A stretch of 64,000 bases of DNA, taken from Alitta virens. Lineage: Eukaryota > Annelida > Polychaeta > Phyllodocida > Nereididae. How positions within the stretch are numbered: position 1 is the stretch's first letter; the number at the start of each line of letters is the position of its first letter. The translations under genes were made by a program, and so were the position numbers. Below the pieces are notes generated by a model. The model ran no database searches and was not told the origin of the DNA. It was given only the letters and a program-made list of their open reading frames with translations. The DNA lies in NCBI GenBank assembly GCA_932294295.1, contig OW028585.1, forward strand, positions 16,370,360 through 16,434,359, written 5' to 3'. This document shows positions 26,087 through 44,403 of this stretch, piece after piece.

Positions 26087-26746
26087 ATACCGTAAACCAG
26101 GGCCCTGCTGCTTTGGCAAACATTACTGGCTCTATCAAGTTAAATTATGTACACATAGAAGAACTGATGCATTTCATACCACCTAAATGGACTATATGTA
26201 TGGAAATATACAATCATAAGAGATTTAACAAAATAATGGGCAGCCAAAATTACCCCGATGCAGGGCTTTTGCCTAATCTGTGAGACATTGTCTACAAAAT
26301 ACAAGTATTCCAAGTTGTTGGCATTTATGTAAAACCTGGTTACCCCAACCAAAGTATACAGCAACTGCTTTGTCATTGAAAACCACATGCCCTAACTTGA
26401 CTATCCCTAGAACAGCCTAGACTGCATTAATGGTCATGATTTTTCATTTTGGCTATATATCTTAGCTATATGCAAAAGAAGTTACATATATTGAGCCATT
26501 TTAGAGTGCGACTCAAACCAAATCTCATTTTTCATAGGCGGCCAAAGTTACCCAAAGGAGGCCAAAGATACCCCAAGGTGGCCAAAGATACCCCAAGGTG
26601 GCCAAAGATACCCCAAGGCGGCCAAAGTTACCCCAAGGCGGCCAAAGATACCCCAAGGTGGCCAAAGATACCCCAAGGTGGCCAAAGATACCCCAAGGTG
26701 GCCAAAGATACCCCAAGGCGGCCAAAGATACCCTGGTTTACGGTAT
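26087..26746. mobile_element. MITE with 16-bp perfect inverted ends and an internal minisatellite
   Basis: ATACCGTAAACCAGGG at 26087-26102 is exactly reverse-complemented at 26731-26746. The inner parts of the arms also pair (GCTTTGGC against GGCCAAAG). The flanks are compatible with a TA target duplication. The interior of about 660 bp includes a 20-bp minisatellite running up to the right arm. No transposase is encoded. The family is not known to me. Confidence 0.75.
26541..26730. repeat. 20-bp minisatellite, about 9.5 units
   Basis: The unit is GCCAAAGATACCCCAAGGYG, repeated in register at 26541, 26561, 26581 and so on to 26721, with a few T/C and A/T variants. Because 60 bp is a multiple of three, all frames are open for three units, which creates spurious ORFs on both strands (with PKVAKDTPRW-like repeats). 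I do not call these genes. Confidence 0.92.
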
Positions 26747-27504
26747 AGGATTAAGATTTCAGCTTTGTCTTGTGGATATTGCTGTTCAGTTTCTTTGGTA
26801 ATAATTCAAGATTTAAGCTATTTAAAGCAACCTAACCCCATAAGAAACACAAAGTATCAAAATAGTATTTATATATCACTAAGACTTTACGCTTAATAAC
26901 TCGCCATATGATGATTATCTATAAAATGATATAGATATTTCATTAACTTTGTCCAATTCCAATACATTTGTTAATGAAATTATGATGTTCCATTTCAGTA
27001 GCATTGAACATTTGACTTTTGCATCTTAAAATGCGACTTCATAGGTCAGGAATGGAAAAAAATGCGCAATCTGCGCGCTGCGTGACCTCTATGTTAAAAA
27101 GAGGAGGACGTTCAAGATGTCTGTGAGTGGCCAGGCCGCTGAGAGGGCCAAAAAGTGGGCCTACTATGATGCAATGTCATTCCTGGACAAATATGTGGTG
27201 GAGAACAGGTATACAAAAAACAACACCAACAAATTTTGTATTTACTGTGAATTTTATTGAAACACAATTTTACGATAATTAATGTAAGCAATACAGAAAA
27301 CTCTGTAGAGCAACCAAATTACATTTTTATGAAATTAATTAATTAACGCATCTTTGTCCCACTTCAGCACTGACAGCAATGCGGCTGCAATCGAGCATGA
27401 CTCGGTATCGAAGGGGGAGGACACAATGTCCAGTATACCATCAAGGTTAGTGTCCTCAATACAACATGAAAGTTATTGAATCATGAAAATTAATTACTCA
27501 AATG

Positions 27505-28252
27505 CCCTCTTAGAACATGCCTTTCCTGCCATGGGACTGGTGCAACATTGTTGAACCTAGGCCAGGGAAACTGCGCAGTGCTTCATTTGGTTCTTCTTGG
27601 GCTTCCTGAAGACTGCGATTGTAGAAAATATACATGTTGCCTCACTATACCCTTTGCTACTTGCGGTCCAACAGCTATTTTGGTGTGGTAGACTCTCCAT
27701 CTCACAGCCAAGACGCCAAATGCATTTTCAACTATCCTCCTGGCACGTGACCATGTGACAGGCGATAGTTGTATGACTGCTCATCAAGTGGACAGCCCCT
27801 GCCGGGATATGGCCTCATAATATGACGCTGCAAGGGAAAAGCCTCATCCCCAATGATAACATATGGAACAGGGCCCATGTTGTCTGCCTGTGGAAGAGGC
27901 TTATCCTCAGGAAATTGTAGGGTTATATGCCCCCATCACTGTTGCGTCCATATGCACCAATATCAATTACAATGAACGCCATGTTTGCTTCTACTACGGC
28001 CATCAAAACTGTAGAAAAAGTTCCTTTGTAATTGAAATACAGTGATCCTGTCTTGTTGGGACACTTAATCGCCACATGTTTTCCATCTATGGCCCCTAAA
28101 CAATGTGGGAACTGCCAGGGAACTTCATGTAGATTGGTGATAATTTCTGCCATAAAACGAAACACACCTCACGCACAATGTTGCTGACTGTCTTAACTCC
28201 TAATCGGTAACTGAATGCCAGAGAGTGAAATGACTCACCAGTAGCCAAGAAC
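27505..28252 (-). pseudogene. HARBI1-like DDE transposase, frameshifted
   Basis: After an acceptor-like CTTTAG at 28253-28257 the frame reads FLATGESFHSLAFSYRLG and REVC, followed in other frames by [26 protein letters not shown] and [12 protein letters not shown], then FPEDKPLP, VPYVIIGDEAFPLQRHIMRP, and RRIVENAFGVLAVRWRVY. These are the successive blocks of the PIF/Harbinger transposase. All three catalytic acids are still visible (Asp in AIDGKH, Asp in IGDEAF, Glu in IVENAFG), but they lie in different frames. Breaks occur near 28130, 27925 and 27750. The 5' exon was not found. It cannot make active transposase. Confidence 0.85.
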
Positions 28253-28259
28253 CTAAAGC

Positions 28260-28960
28260 AAAGATTTGAAAAATAAATATTTAGTGTCCCTCAGTACTTT
28301 ATCAAATGAGCATGTAACTGTATTTTATAAGTGATTTTAGCATAAAGTAAGGTTTAATGAACCATAAATACCTTGGGTAATATTTTCACACTTTTCAGAA
28401 TAAATGAACAAATAGTCTAAAAAGTAAGAAAATCTTGGACTATAACATTGCGTAACAGGCTAGGTAGGCCAAGTAGCAATCGTTTCGGATCATCCCACAC
28501 ACAGGAATTCCTTGTATATAAGTGGTAAATACTCATAAATAAATTAAGTTATCACTTAGAATAAGAAGGAAAATTATTTTAGTGTATAATATTGCCATTT
28601 TTGAAGTGTAATATGATGTTATTGACTGAAACTGGGCCCATCGTTGAAGCCAGTTGCACAGGGGGAGTAAAAGCTGTTCTTGACAAAGTCAGTAGCCTTG
28701 GTCTTATTGTATGCTCACTTGCTTGTGCTGTCATGATGGCAAACACCTGTGGTTTGACTATCAAAAGGCACCACTAGGCCATACAGTGTGTTACTGTATG
28801 AAATTTCATTTGGGTAAGTGCATTAGTGTTAGAGTTCAGCTCTAGAACCGAAAGGGTGTGTTAAGAGTTCTGCACACACCTAACCTGGATAGGTGCTACT
28901 CACTAATTTAACCCATGTGATACCCAGGGTATATTAGACATGTAAAGATTTTGGGTTCTG
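28260..28960. other. Intronic stretch of the Harbinger-like element
   Basis: Between the transposase acceptor and the last MADF exon the sequence is AT-rich. Both strands have frames of about 60 residues at 28579-28777, but neither has a recognised domain. It probably holds decayed 5' parts of the transposase gene. Confidence 0.35.
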
Positions 28961-29302
28961 CTTGTGTTTTCAGATCGGCAACACCATTGGATTTGCCGGA
29001 TATTCCGGCAGCTAAACCAAGAAAAAGAAAAGCAGATTGTGAGGGGATGGAGAAGGCCCTGATGGGTCTTATAACAGATCACAGGACGATGGCAAACCAA
29101 TTTCAAGTTGCTCCAAGCACCAGTGAAACTACTTTTTTTGAGAGTTGTGCGCAAAGGATGACTAAATTAACCCTCGCAAATCAACCCATATAATCGATAA
29201 ATGCCTAATTACATTTTTAATGAGTCATGCCTAGCAAATAGTTTTAATAATTTCCACAAGCCTTGTGCAGAAGGAGGCAACACAAGCGATAGGAATGCCA
29301 GT

Positions 29303-29607
29303 CAAAACAGCTACAGCCAAAAACAGCTACAGCCAAAAACTTCTACAAAATTTTGTGGTATTCCCAAAACGGCTACGCCCAGAACGGCTACAATGAACAG
29401 ATGACCAAAAAATCAACATGGCTATGTCAAAACGGCTACAAGCTATGTATATAAGATGCCCAAAATGGCTACAGCCATAAATTCTATGTCCATTTATGGT
29501 AAAGTACTAAGTTGACGTTTCGGTAATGTCCCTGAATATTGGTGTAGACGTTTTGGTTATAGTCGTGTAGCCGTTTTGGTTATAATCGTGTAGCTGTTTT
29601 GGGTGTT
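29303..29607. repeat. Foldback region with interspersed ACGGCTAC words
   Basis: The left half (29303-29475) carries about eight copies of AAAACRGCTACA in direct orientation. The right half (29540-29607) carries three copies in the opposite orientation (GTGTAGCCGTTTTGGTTAT). The two halves could pair as a hairpin of about 300 bp. This arrangement resembles the ends of a non-autonomous DNA transposon, but there is no clean terminal repeat or target duplication. Confidence 0.6.
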
Positions 29608-29627
29608 GATGAGATTCCAATTAAGTG

Positions 29628-29725
29628 AATTTGGTGCAGCGCGGATTCGACGCCAGGAAGTTTAGTGGATTTGGCGTATGAAAGAAATGAATTTGGCGCG
29701 AAAAAAAACGGTGAATTTGGCGTCC
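29628..29725 (+). repeat. Cluster of GAATTTGGCG words
   Basis: The word GTGAATTTGGCG, or close variants, occurs five times in about 100 bases with variable spacers. It directly follows the ACGGCTAC foldback and has the same general style, so both may belong to one element. Confidence 0.45.
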
Positions 29726-30242
29726 TGTATAATTCTCTAAGTTTAGCCAAGTCTAACCAAATTTATACCTCAATCCATCCACAGATTTGCATCTTGTTCA
29801 GAATATGATGTTAATTTAATTGTTTGTGCAATAGCGTTAAACAGTGACACATTGATGGGTGTTGACAAATCACAGTCAAATTTATTTTTTCTGGTTTAAG
29901 AAAGCTGATAAACAACAAGTTGAATATGTATTAAAAATATTTATTTTATACAGTAAATATTTAATATACAACAACAACATATTTCTAAAAAATTCAATTA
30001 TAACTTGAATTAATTTGAAGTTTTCAACATATAATGTCATGCTAGCTGAAAATATATGATTGATATTTCAAGGTAAAGAACTTTAAGGAAAGGAATTAAT
30101 ATAAAATAATAATAAATAAATGTTTAATTGTAATTTTTATTTTACTTGCACTTAAATACAATTCTCTGTGTGCAATATGTGTAACTCCTTCAAGATTATG
30201 CAAGTAGATTAAAAGTGGTACCGTCAAGGCGGGTATTATCAA

Positions 30243-30458
30243 CACTTAATCTTGTTATCTCTTTTGTAAGAGCCCTTTTTGCTGCCAGGTCTGCTTTTTC
30301 ATTCCCTTCAATGCCAGCGTGTCCAGGAATCCAGCAGAATACAATGTCTTTGCATTCGTGAAGATGGAAATACTTAATAAGAACATCTAAGATCCCAGGG
30401 TTATCAAGTTGTGTATTTTGGATTGCTTGAAGAGCAGATTTGGAATCAGAACAGATTG
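30243..30458 (-). mobile_element. I/Nimb-type LINE, RNase H fragment
   Basis: This stretch matches 30970-31165 and 54893-55085, the RNase H part of the LINE in this window. It is cut off at both sides and abuts the 3' microsatellite tail of the next LINE copy (30459). It is either an older copy interrupted by the younger one or a rearranged piece. Confidence 0.8.
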
Positions 30459-30542
30459 TGTAAGTGTGTGTGTGTTATTGTTTAACGCCTCATCAGCACC
30501 TGAGTAGGCTATGTAGAGGCTCTCTAGGTTAAGATTAATTAT

Positions 30543-31592
30543 CTATAGGCCTATTTGGTTGTAGAAACCAGAAGCAAGTAAAAAATCAATAATTATCTGC
30601 GTTGGATATCTTGTAAAGAGATGTTGTAAGGTAGTAGCTTGAAACAAAGGTCTTCCAATGCGTTGTAATTGGATGCAATCTAATAAAATATGTTTGATTG
30701 TAAGGGGGCACTGACAACTCTGGCATACCGGTGCCGGTTCATTGACTAAAAGGTGTAAATGTGTAAGTCTTGAATGTCCTATGAGGCATCTGTGATATAT
30801 TCCTTGATCTTTGCGAGTATTGAACCTACTAGGTATTTTATTTTGAATGCAAGGTAAAATTAAATGCAACTTGTTGTTACTACATTCATTCCATTGTCTT
30901 TGCCAGCAAGACATGATAAAAGATTTTATAGTCATTTTAAAATCAGTGTATGGAATGGTAAAATCAGTTATCTCTTTTGTAAGAGCCCTTTTTGCTGCCA
31001 GGTCTGCTTTTTCATTCCCTTCAATGCCAGCGTGTTCAGGAATCCGGCAGAATACAATGTCTTTGTTTTCGTGAAGATGGAAATACTTAATAAGAACATC
31101 TAAGATCCCAGGGTTATCAAGTTGTTTATTTTGTATTGCTTGCATAGCAGATTTTGAATCAGAACAGATAACATAATGATTTGATTCTGAGTCCTCGATG
31201 TTCTTTAAGGCAAGGTAAATAGCTGTTAATTCTGCAGTGTATATTGAACAGTGGTCTGGAAGACGACATTCAGCTATAACGGTTTTATAAGAAGTGACTG
31301 CACAGCCTACTCGTCTTTCCATTTTTGAGCCATCTGTGTATAGAAATTTGTAGGATTCGTATTTAAACCTTATAGTATAAAATAGGTTTTGATAGTCTGC
31401 AGGATTGGTTTCGCTTTTCTTAAGCTCTGCCAAATCCAGTATAACTTTCGGGACTGGGAGAATCCATGGCGGAATTGGTGGTACTTCCGTCTCGTCAATG
31501 ACTGTAGTATCAATTTTTGCAGCCTCAAGATAGAATTTCATCCGTAATCCCAGTGGTCGAATGGCTTTTGAACGAGATTCATAATGATGCAT
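30543..31592 (-). CDS. LINE ORF2 C-terminal part with intact RNase H domain
   Basis: This is a 349-residue open frame. Residues 80-210 form an RNase HI domain with the expected acids: Asp in FLYTDGSK, Glu in TAELTAIYLAL, Asp in ICSDSKSA and Asp in GIEGNEKADLAA. A C-terminal region with CQSCQCPLTIKHILLDC follows, a zinc-knuckle-like Cys/His motif common after RNase H in I-type and R1-type LINEs. It is open because it belongs to a fairly young insertion, but with no endonuclease or RT it cannot mobilise. An upstream piece in another frame (31818-31615) shows the frame was broken by an 8-bp deletion near 31635. Confidence 0.85.
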   Translation of the reverse strand: MHHYESRSKAIRPLGLRMKFYLEAAKIDTTVIDETEVPPIPPWILPVPKVILDLAELKKSETNPADYQNLFYTIRFKYESYKFLYTDGSKMERRVGCAVTSYKTVIAECRLPDHCSIYTAELTAIYLALKNIEDSESNHYVICSDSKSAMQAIQNKQLDNPGILDVLIKYFHLHENKDIVFCRIPEHAGIEGNEKADLAAKRALTKEITDFTIPYTDFKMTIKSFIMSCWQRQWNECSNNKLHLILPCIQNKIPSRFNTRKDQGIYHRCLIGHSRLTHLHLLVNEPAPVCQSCQCPLTIKHILLDCIQLQRIGRPLFQATTLQHLFTRYPTQIIIDFLLASGFYNQIGL

Positions 31593-31614
31593 GTACTTTG
31601 GATGAAATATTACA

Positions 31615-31818
31615 TCATATGTTGGATTTTGATGCTACTTTTAGTATGTATTGCATGGACAACTTGATACGACAAAGGGAAAGCGGAGGTTCCCCTGCCA
31701 GTACATATAAGCTCTCTACAGGAGATGTACGAAAAGCTCTTAAGCTTAGTCGCAACCCCTGATGATGAACAGAGTTCAGGCATTTTAGATAAGATGGTCT
31801 GGCAGAGCCATATACCAC
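31615..31818 (-). pseudogene. LINE ORF2 fragment between RT and RNase H
   Basis: 67 residues including VYGSARPSYLKCL and AGEPPLSLCRIKLSMQY match 55743-55550 in the longer copy. The frame leaves the following RNase H frame after an 8-bp deletion. Confidence 0.75.
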
Positions 31819-32639
31819 AGAACCATAATCAAGTCGGGAACGAGTGATCGCACGATAGAGAAGGAGGACCGTTGTGTCCCAACCCCAATTATATTTGGTT
31901 TATCATTTTACATCTTGAAGAAGAAGAAAAAAGGTGTAAAAAAAGGTGTTATACTGACATTTAATTATGTGTAACAAACAAGTTGATGGCATTTTCAAAG
32001 ATAAGACACAAATTGGTGGTGTAATTACTGTACACAGAAAATATCAACTTATAAATAAATGGTCGCTCTCGCTACAATTTCTGTCTGGTCTTTGAATAAA
32101 ACGTCATCATTCATCAAGTCAGTATATTGATGCTATTAAATGCATTGATTGGTATTTTAATTTCATCAAAGTATTGCATAATTTTCCTGAAGAGATAAAC
32201 CATTTTCATGTCATCATAATGTCAATAAATGTTTCTTATTAATGTTAAACGCAGCAAGAAGTTTTTGTCTTTCTTGCTAGCTTGAAGATAAGAGACAGAG
32301 CAATTTAATTTTATATGATAACATCCTTGGTGGGCAAATCTGAACTCCGTAACTCCCTAACGAGAGTATTCATCATTTAACGTGTACATGTAGTTGGCCA
32401 CAGGGGCATATATTATGTACTCCCACCGGTGCCATAACTTTAGTTGCCTACTGTCCAAATACTCCTTACACTTGTACATCTTGAGGCAATGGCTGTTTGA
32501 GGATTTGCCGAACTGAAGGCTGCAAGCACTAAATTATAATCCGCAGTAATCAGAATTTTATAAGTCATTCGTGAATGTGAATGTGGATTTGTAGCACATC
32601 GTGTTATCATTTAACAGTTCCAACCGACTGCAATTAGAC

Positions 32640-33080
32640 TCTTGGGCAGGCCAACCCATAGTATTTCCCAAATCCCTGGGGAGTATTCAGTAACTGCTGG
32701 GGCTTAAGAGCTCACACCAGTGCCATCACTGTGAGTGCCTAACGCCAAATACCCATTACATCTGGGTAGGATGGATTGGATTAGGGCTTTACATCCTGTA
32801 TTTCTGCACCTGATGGGCTAATTAGGACAGGCAGGGACCATGGCAATGAGACGAAGGATGAAACAGCCATCCAACATAGGCTCGACCGGGAATTGAACCC
32901 TATACGGGACCTAGTGGTTGGAAGCCCAGAGCGCTACCACTGAGCTAGGCCCCCACTACATCTGGGTAGGTGAGGCAATTGAAGAGGATCTGCCCAAATT
33001 ATCCATGCCATATGTTGGGGGTTCGAATCCACAACCTTGCTGATAGCAGGCGAACATATTAACCACTAGGCCATGGCATC
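32640..33080 (-). repeat. Second SINE-like family with a tRNA-like head, split by SINE-1
   Basis: The reverse complement of 33000-33080 has an A-box-like ATGGCCTAGTGGTTAAT and a B-box-like GGATTCGAACC. Its body continues through 32975-32996 and, after the inserted SINE-1, through 32640-32757. Similar words (GTGCCATAACTTTAGTTGCC; CCAAATACTCC) recur at 32418-32466, suggesting a second diverged copy. This family is not the one that carries the AGGCCCCCACC end. Confidence 0.55.
32771..32957 (-). mobile_element. SINE-1 copy with 14-bp target-site duplication
   Basis: This is a full-length copy of the main SINE in the window. On the minus strand it starts with a tRNA-like head (GGGGGCCTAGCTCAGTGGTA as A box, a B box GGTTCAATTCCC-like further on), followed by a tRNA-unrelated body and the tail AAAGCCCTAATCC. 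Perfect direct repeats TACATCTGGGTAGG flank it at 32757-32770 and 32958-32971. It inserted into an older SINE-like repeat. Confidence 0.92.
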
Positions 33081-33089
33081 CCACGAATG

Positions 33090-34074
33090 TGGCTTGTAGT
33101 TTGCTAAGTCATTAAACAGAGACATCCTCAATAATTACATCATTCCAGTTGTTCATTGATTCTCTGTGACCATACTATGGTGCAGTTCAAAACTACTACT
33201 AGCTAACTACTTATTGGTTGGATCAGCATAAAAAATAAAAATAAAGCTAAAATATTTAGCAAAATGTTTCAGTGAACCAATGGAATTTGATATCTCAAAA
33301 TTGCAGATAATTTCAGTAACAACTTCATGAAGGTCTTGGATAATAGATTTATTGTAGAGCCTTCAAAAATCTTGTGGCACAGTGTATCTTGCATAATCTT
33401 AACAAATATGTCAATAAACAAAATCTGGCGATATATATTTATTTGAAATAAACATAAATGTCTCTTAAATTACTTAGTATACATAATGAATTCTTCTACA
33501 GATACATTTAGAATTAAAGAAATAATGTATACAACATACGTATATATATGTAAACAAAACGGGTCTTAAACACATATATAATGATTAATGAAGCGACATG
33601 TAGTCTCGAGTTCTATTAGCATTTATAAGCTCCCATCAAATTTCAATTTAATTTAACATTATGCACTCATACATATATGGCCAGATATCAATAAAATATT
33701 ACGTTACAAGCTTTGTTTTTGTCACACAATGTCATTCTTATATAATCTCTCGCTCACAGATTAAACTGCAATGACACACATAAAAGAACAACAATTGATA
33801 GAGTCTATACCATGCCTTATACTATCAGTCAAAAAATCAGTCAAATGCATTGCAGTTTACAATAAAAAATAGCGGACAGTAACATTTGCGGAAATTAAAA
33901 TTTGTCTGATATATGTAGACACAATAAATGTGTATTTAAGTCCATTCAATAGATATGTATATAGAGTCACTTTAAATAAAGTTTTGTCTTATCTTATCTT
34001 TTATGAAGCAACATAGTTTTTGCACAGGCTGATGCTTTGTATTATGTGATGCTCACAGTACAAAGTTCATAATT
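33090..34074. other. 3' flank of AGXT2, non-coding
   Basis: This is AT-rich sequence downstream of the AGXT2 stop. TTTATT words at 33350 and 33437 would read AATAAA on the minus strand and are possible poly(A) signals, but I cannot choose between them. No other feature was seen. Confidence 0.35.
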
Positions 34075-42148
<8,074 letters not shown>

Positions 42149-42424
42149 CTAACAAAATTTATGAAAAAAAGAGCATTTATTAAACTTCCTCAACTAAAAC
42201 TGTTGCAAAACAGAACAGTGCATATATTTATTACAGCGGACGGGTGTTCCACTACTTGGCTTATAAATGCACTAGTTCTTATACCCCTGTAAGCCTGTTA
42301 TAGGCCTATAACTATAACACTGGAAAAAATATTTCTCAAGAGAACCTTTTTTTTGCATAAAGATTCCTACTCATTGGAAATATTGATAAACAGTCAGACA
42401 ATGTTATTTTAATTTTTTAAAACA

Positions 42425-42482
42425 CTGGTAAGGTGGTCCACTGGTTTATGCACTGTGGTTGACAAGGGCTCAAATCCTTGCC
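42425..42482 (+). repeat. tRNA-like SINE fragment, copy B
   Basis: This is the counterpart of 3968-4022, with GGTCCACTGGTTTATGCAC and GGCTCAAATCC. There is no complete cloverleaf. Confidence 0.5.
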
Positions 42483-42491
42483 TATAACTCT

Positions 42492-43115
42492 AAAGGGGTG
42501 TTCACACTGTCACAGATACGACCTACACATTGACCATGTATGAAAATAGCGTTCTACTTACGTTTTATGTACGTACATGGCCATACATAGCCATCCGTGG
42601 CCATACGTAGCCATACGTAGCCTCTGTCCGTCCATATATACTCACCATCCACTTGCGTCCAATCGTAGAACACTTGTAGAATACTAAGCGGATGTCCGTC
42701 GCCTGCCCGTCTTCCATGCCCATCCTTGCCCTTACTTGAACCATTCTTGAACCACTCGCATAGGTGATCTATGAGTGATCTACGAGCGATCTACGAGCAA
42801 TCTACAAGCGATCTACGAGTGATCTACGAGTGATCTACGAGTGATCTAGCGATCTACGAGCGATCTACGAGCGATCTACGAGTGATCTACGAGTGATCTA
42901 CGAGTGATCTACGAGTGATCTAGCGATCTACGAGCGATCTACGGATGCCTCACGACAGATGTTCGGTGAGCGATCTATGACTGCTTCACATATGCTTGTG
43001 GAAAGATTTTATACGCGATTAAAAGAACTACAAGTGAGCATGTATAGCCGATTTTGCACATCCTTGGTCATATGTAGGTCTTATCATTACCAGTGTGAAC
43101 GCCGCTTTAGAAGTT
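42492..43115. mobile_element. Inverted-repeat element with internal minisatellite
   Basis: The left end TAAAGGGGTGTTCACACTG (42490-42510) and the right end CAGTGTGAACGCCGCTTTA (43090-43110) are inverted copies, extended by GACCTAC/GTAGGTC words. The interior carries CCATACGTAGCC repeats and an 11-bp tandem array. No transposase is present. Copy A keeps only the right end, so the element was there before duplication and was then deleted in part. Confidence 0.72.
42762..42950. repeat. 11-bp GATCTACGAGY tandem array
   Basis: About 16 units of GATCTACGAGT or GATCTACGAGC occur with occasional shortened units (GATCTAGC). Only the last unit's trace is left in copy A at about 4031. Confidence 0.9.
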
Positions 43116-43316
43116 TTACTGTATTGGTAACTAACATAATTTTACAAACCTTATTACGTTAAAAAAGATTTGTCACATTAGGTATAAAAAAATGTTAGTT
43201 GCTTTTTTTTTCAATGTAAATTTAATGGCTAACCTTCAGCTGGATCTCACTTGCATTTATTGATTAGTGGACCTTCAAGCACAAGGTAATGCTAGTTGAA
43301 TTTCTCTTGAAAAAGA

Positions 43317-43440
43317 GAGCTTAGGCTGAGATTTGAACCCTGCCACCTTTCGAAGAACCTGGCTTATGGCTTAACCACTAGAATATTCTGCTGCAATCAA
43401 GGCATTGCCATATCGGCGCACTTGCAAATGACAGCAATGC
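43317..43440 (-). mobile_element. tRNA-like SINE piece present only in copy B
   Basis: The reverse complement has TTCTAGTGGTTAAGCC (A-box-like) and GGGTTCAAATCTC (B-box-like). In copy A the surrounding sequence is continuous at about 4405, without this piece. Confidence 0.55.
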
Positions 43441-43669
43441 TTCCGTCTACATTGGCACATAAAATCAGCATACTGATAAAAATAATGCAAATATAATAGA
43501 TAACTCTTCATCAGATACCTCTCAGCTGGACGTTGACGGCATGAGACATTAATATATATAAATTGGAGGTGCTTTGTACTCGGTGTCTATGTTGAGCCAA
43601 GTAAAAAAACCCACCCATGAGGTAAATGTGCAACATGATGTGAACTCCAAACCTTATCACCTCATCATT

Positions 43670-44043
43670 AAAGAACTAGGTTTACTAAAGTGTGAGGATA
43701 TATGTGCACTACATGGTTTCAAATTTTGCTTCAGGTTGGAGAATGAGATGCTTCCTGGTTATTTTTTGTCAGGTATTTTTCAAAAACGAATTTCAACTCA
43801 AGTTCATGATTATAATTTTCGATATAATAATATTTACACTTTACCAATGGTACGACATGAATTTGCTAAACAAACTGTCAGTTACAAAATTTCCTTTTTT
43901 TTCAATAATATAAATTCTGAAATTAAAGAAAAGATATATTCGCACTCTCTGATTGGCTATAAATTATATGTAAAGAAAAAAATTATTCAGTCTTATCCCA
44001 GTGAATGCTTGATTGTAAATTGTTACATATGCAATAGAATCTA
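43670..44043 (+). pseudogene. CR1/L2-like LINE ORF2 C-terminal fragment
   Basis: The frame includes ELGLLKCEDICALHGFKF, LENEMLPGYF, HDYNFRYNNIYTLPMVRHEF and FFFNNINSEIKEKI. This matches the order seen after the RT domain in CR1/L2-type LINEs (a helical segment, LP..F, an H.YNTR-like motif with Tyr-Asn, then a WN.LP-like motif). It ends at TAA after ICNRI. The open frame extends upstream into host sequence from 43574, so the first 32 residues of that frame do not belong to the LINE. Confidence 0.65.
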
Positions 44044-44403
44044 AAAACCTTTTTTAATTCAGTTATGCATATGTTATTATATATATATATATATATATAT
44101 TTTAGTAGACAATTTAGGTTTTATTTATTTTATTATATATATTTTTTTTTTATATTGAAATTTACTGGAAGCATGCAGTAGCATCCCTCACACTGTCTGA
44201 GAGGTCTGTGCATGCAGGCATTCCTCTTCCATCCATGGGGGCCACTTGATAACGACAAAGTCTTGTCCTAAAGTGGTCCCCAGTCCTTTAAAATATTCAT
44301 CCATTACTTCTTTTTTTGTTTTTTTGTTTATACAAAATGTTAATAACTGTAAACAGAAAGGACAATAAAAGAGATTCTGATTCTGAAAAAAAGAGATTCT
44401 GAT
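43670..44403 (+). mobile_element. CR1/L2-like LINE, 5'-truncated, with TSD
   Basis: A 734-bp insertion interrupts TCACCTCATCATTATG of copy A (about 4622) and is flanked by TCATT on both sides. It holds the C-terminal tail of an ORF2 (43670-44043), a 3' UTR, and ends in repeated GATTCTGA units, a tail type seen in CR1/L2 elements. It was inserted after the duplication. Confidence 0.85.

Larger units (their letters stand above)
27046..29193 (+). pseudogene. MADF/BESS protein of a Harbinger-like transposon
   Basis: Three exons can be joined in phase. Exon 27046-27208 encodes LRDLYVKKRRTFKM and AKKWAYYDAMSFLDKYV, the C-terminal half of a MADF DNA-binding domain. Exon 27368-27445 encodes an acidic linker. 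Exon 28974-29193 encodes PAAKPRKRKAD (a basic, probably nuclear-localising stretch) and ends with TFFESCAQRMTKLTLANQ, a BESS-type motif, before a TAA stop. In PIF/Harbinger elements this kind of protein partners the DDE transposase. A small duplication near 27075 disturbs the frame at the start of exon 1, and upstream exons were not found, so the gene is probably decayed. The transposase lies antisense inside the 1.5-kb last intron. Confidence 0.6.
30459..31897 (-). mobile_element. I/Nimb-type LINE, 5'-truncated copy
   Basis: The minus-strand element runs from a 5' truncation at about 31897 (shared sequence ending ACCCCAATTATATTTG) to the 3' end at 30459, which has the family's end GGCGTTAAACAATAACACAC. 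It contains the end of RT, the full RNase H domain and the C-terminal tail. It lacks ORF1, endonuclease and most of RT. Confidence 0.9.

Noticed and set aside
26449..26896. Proline/lysine-rich repeat proteins on both strands
   Set aside because: They are by-products of the 20-bp minisatellite, which is open in several frames at once.
32880..32957. Functional tRNA genes in the SINE heads (also at 33000, 41740, 47230, 48810, 50840, 63790)
   Set aside because: A and B boxes are present but the acceptor and anticodon stems do not pair properly, and the units continue into a SINE body.
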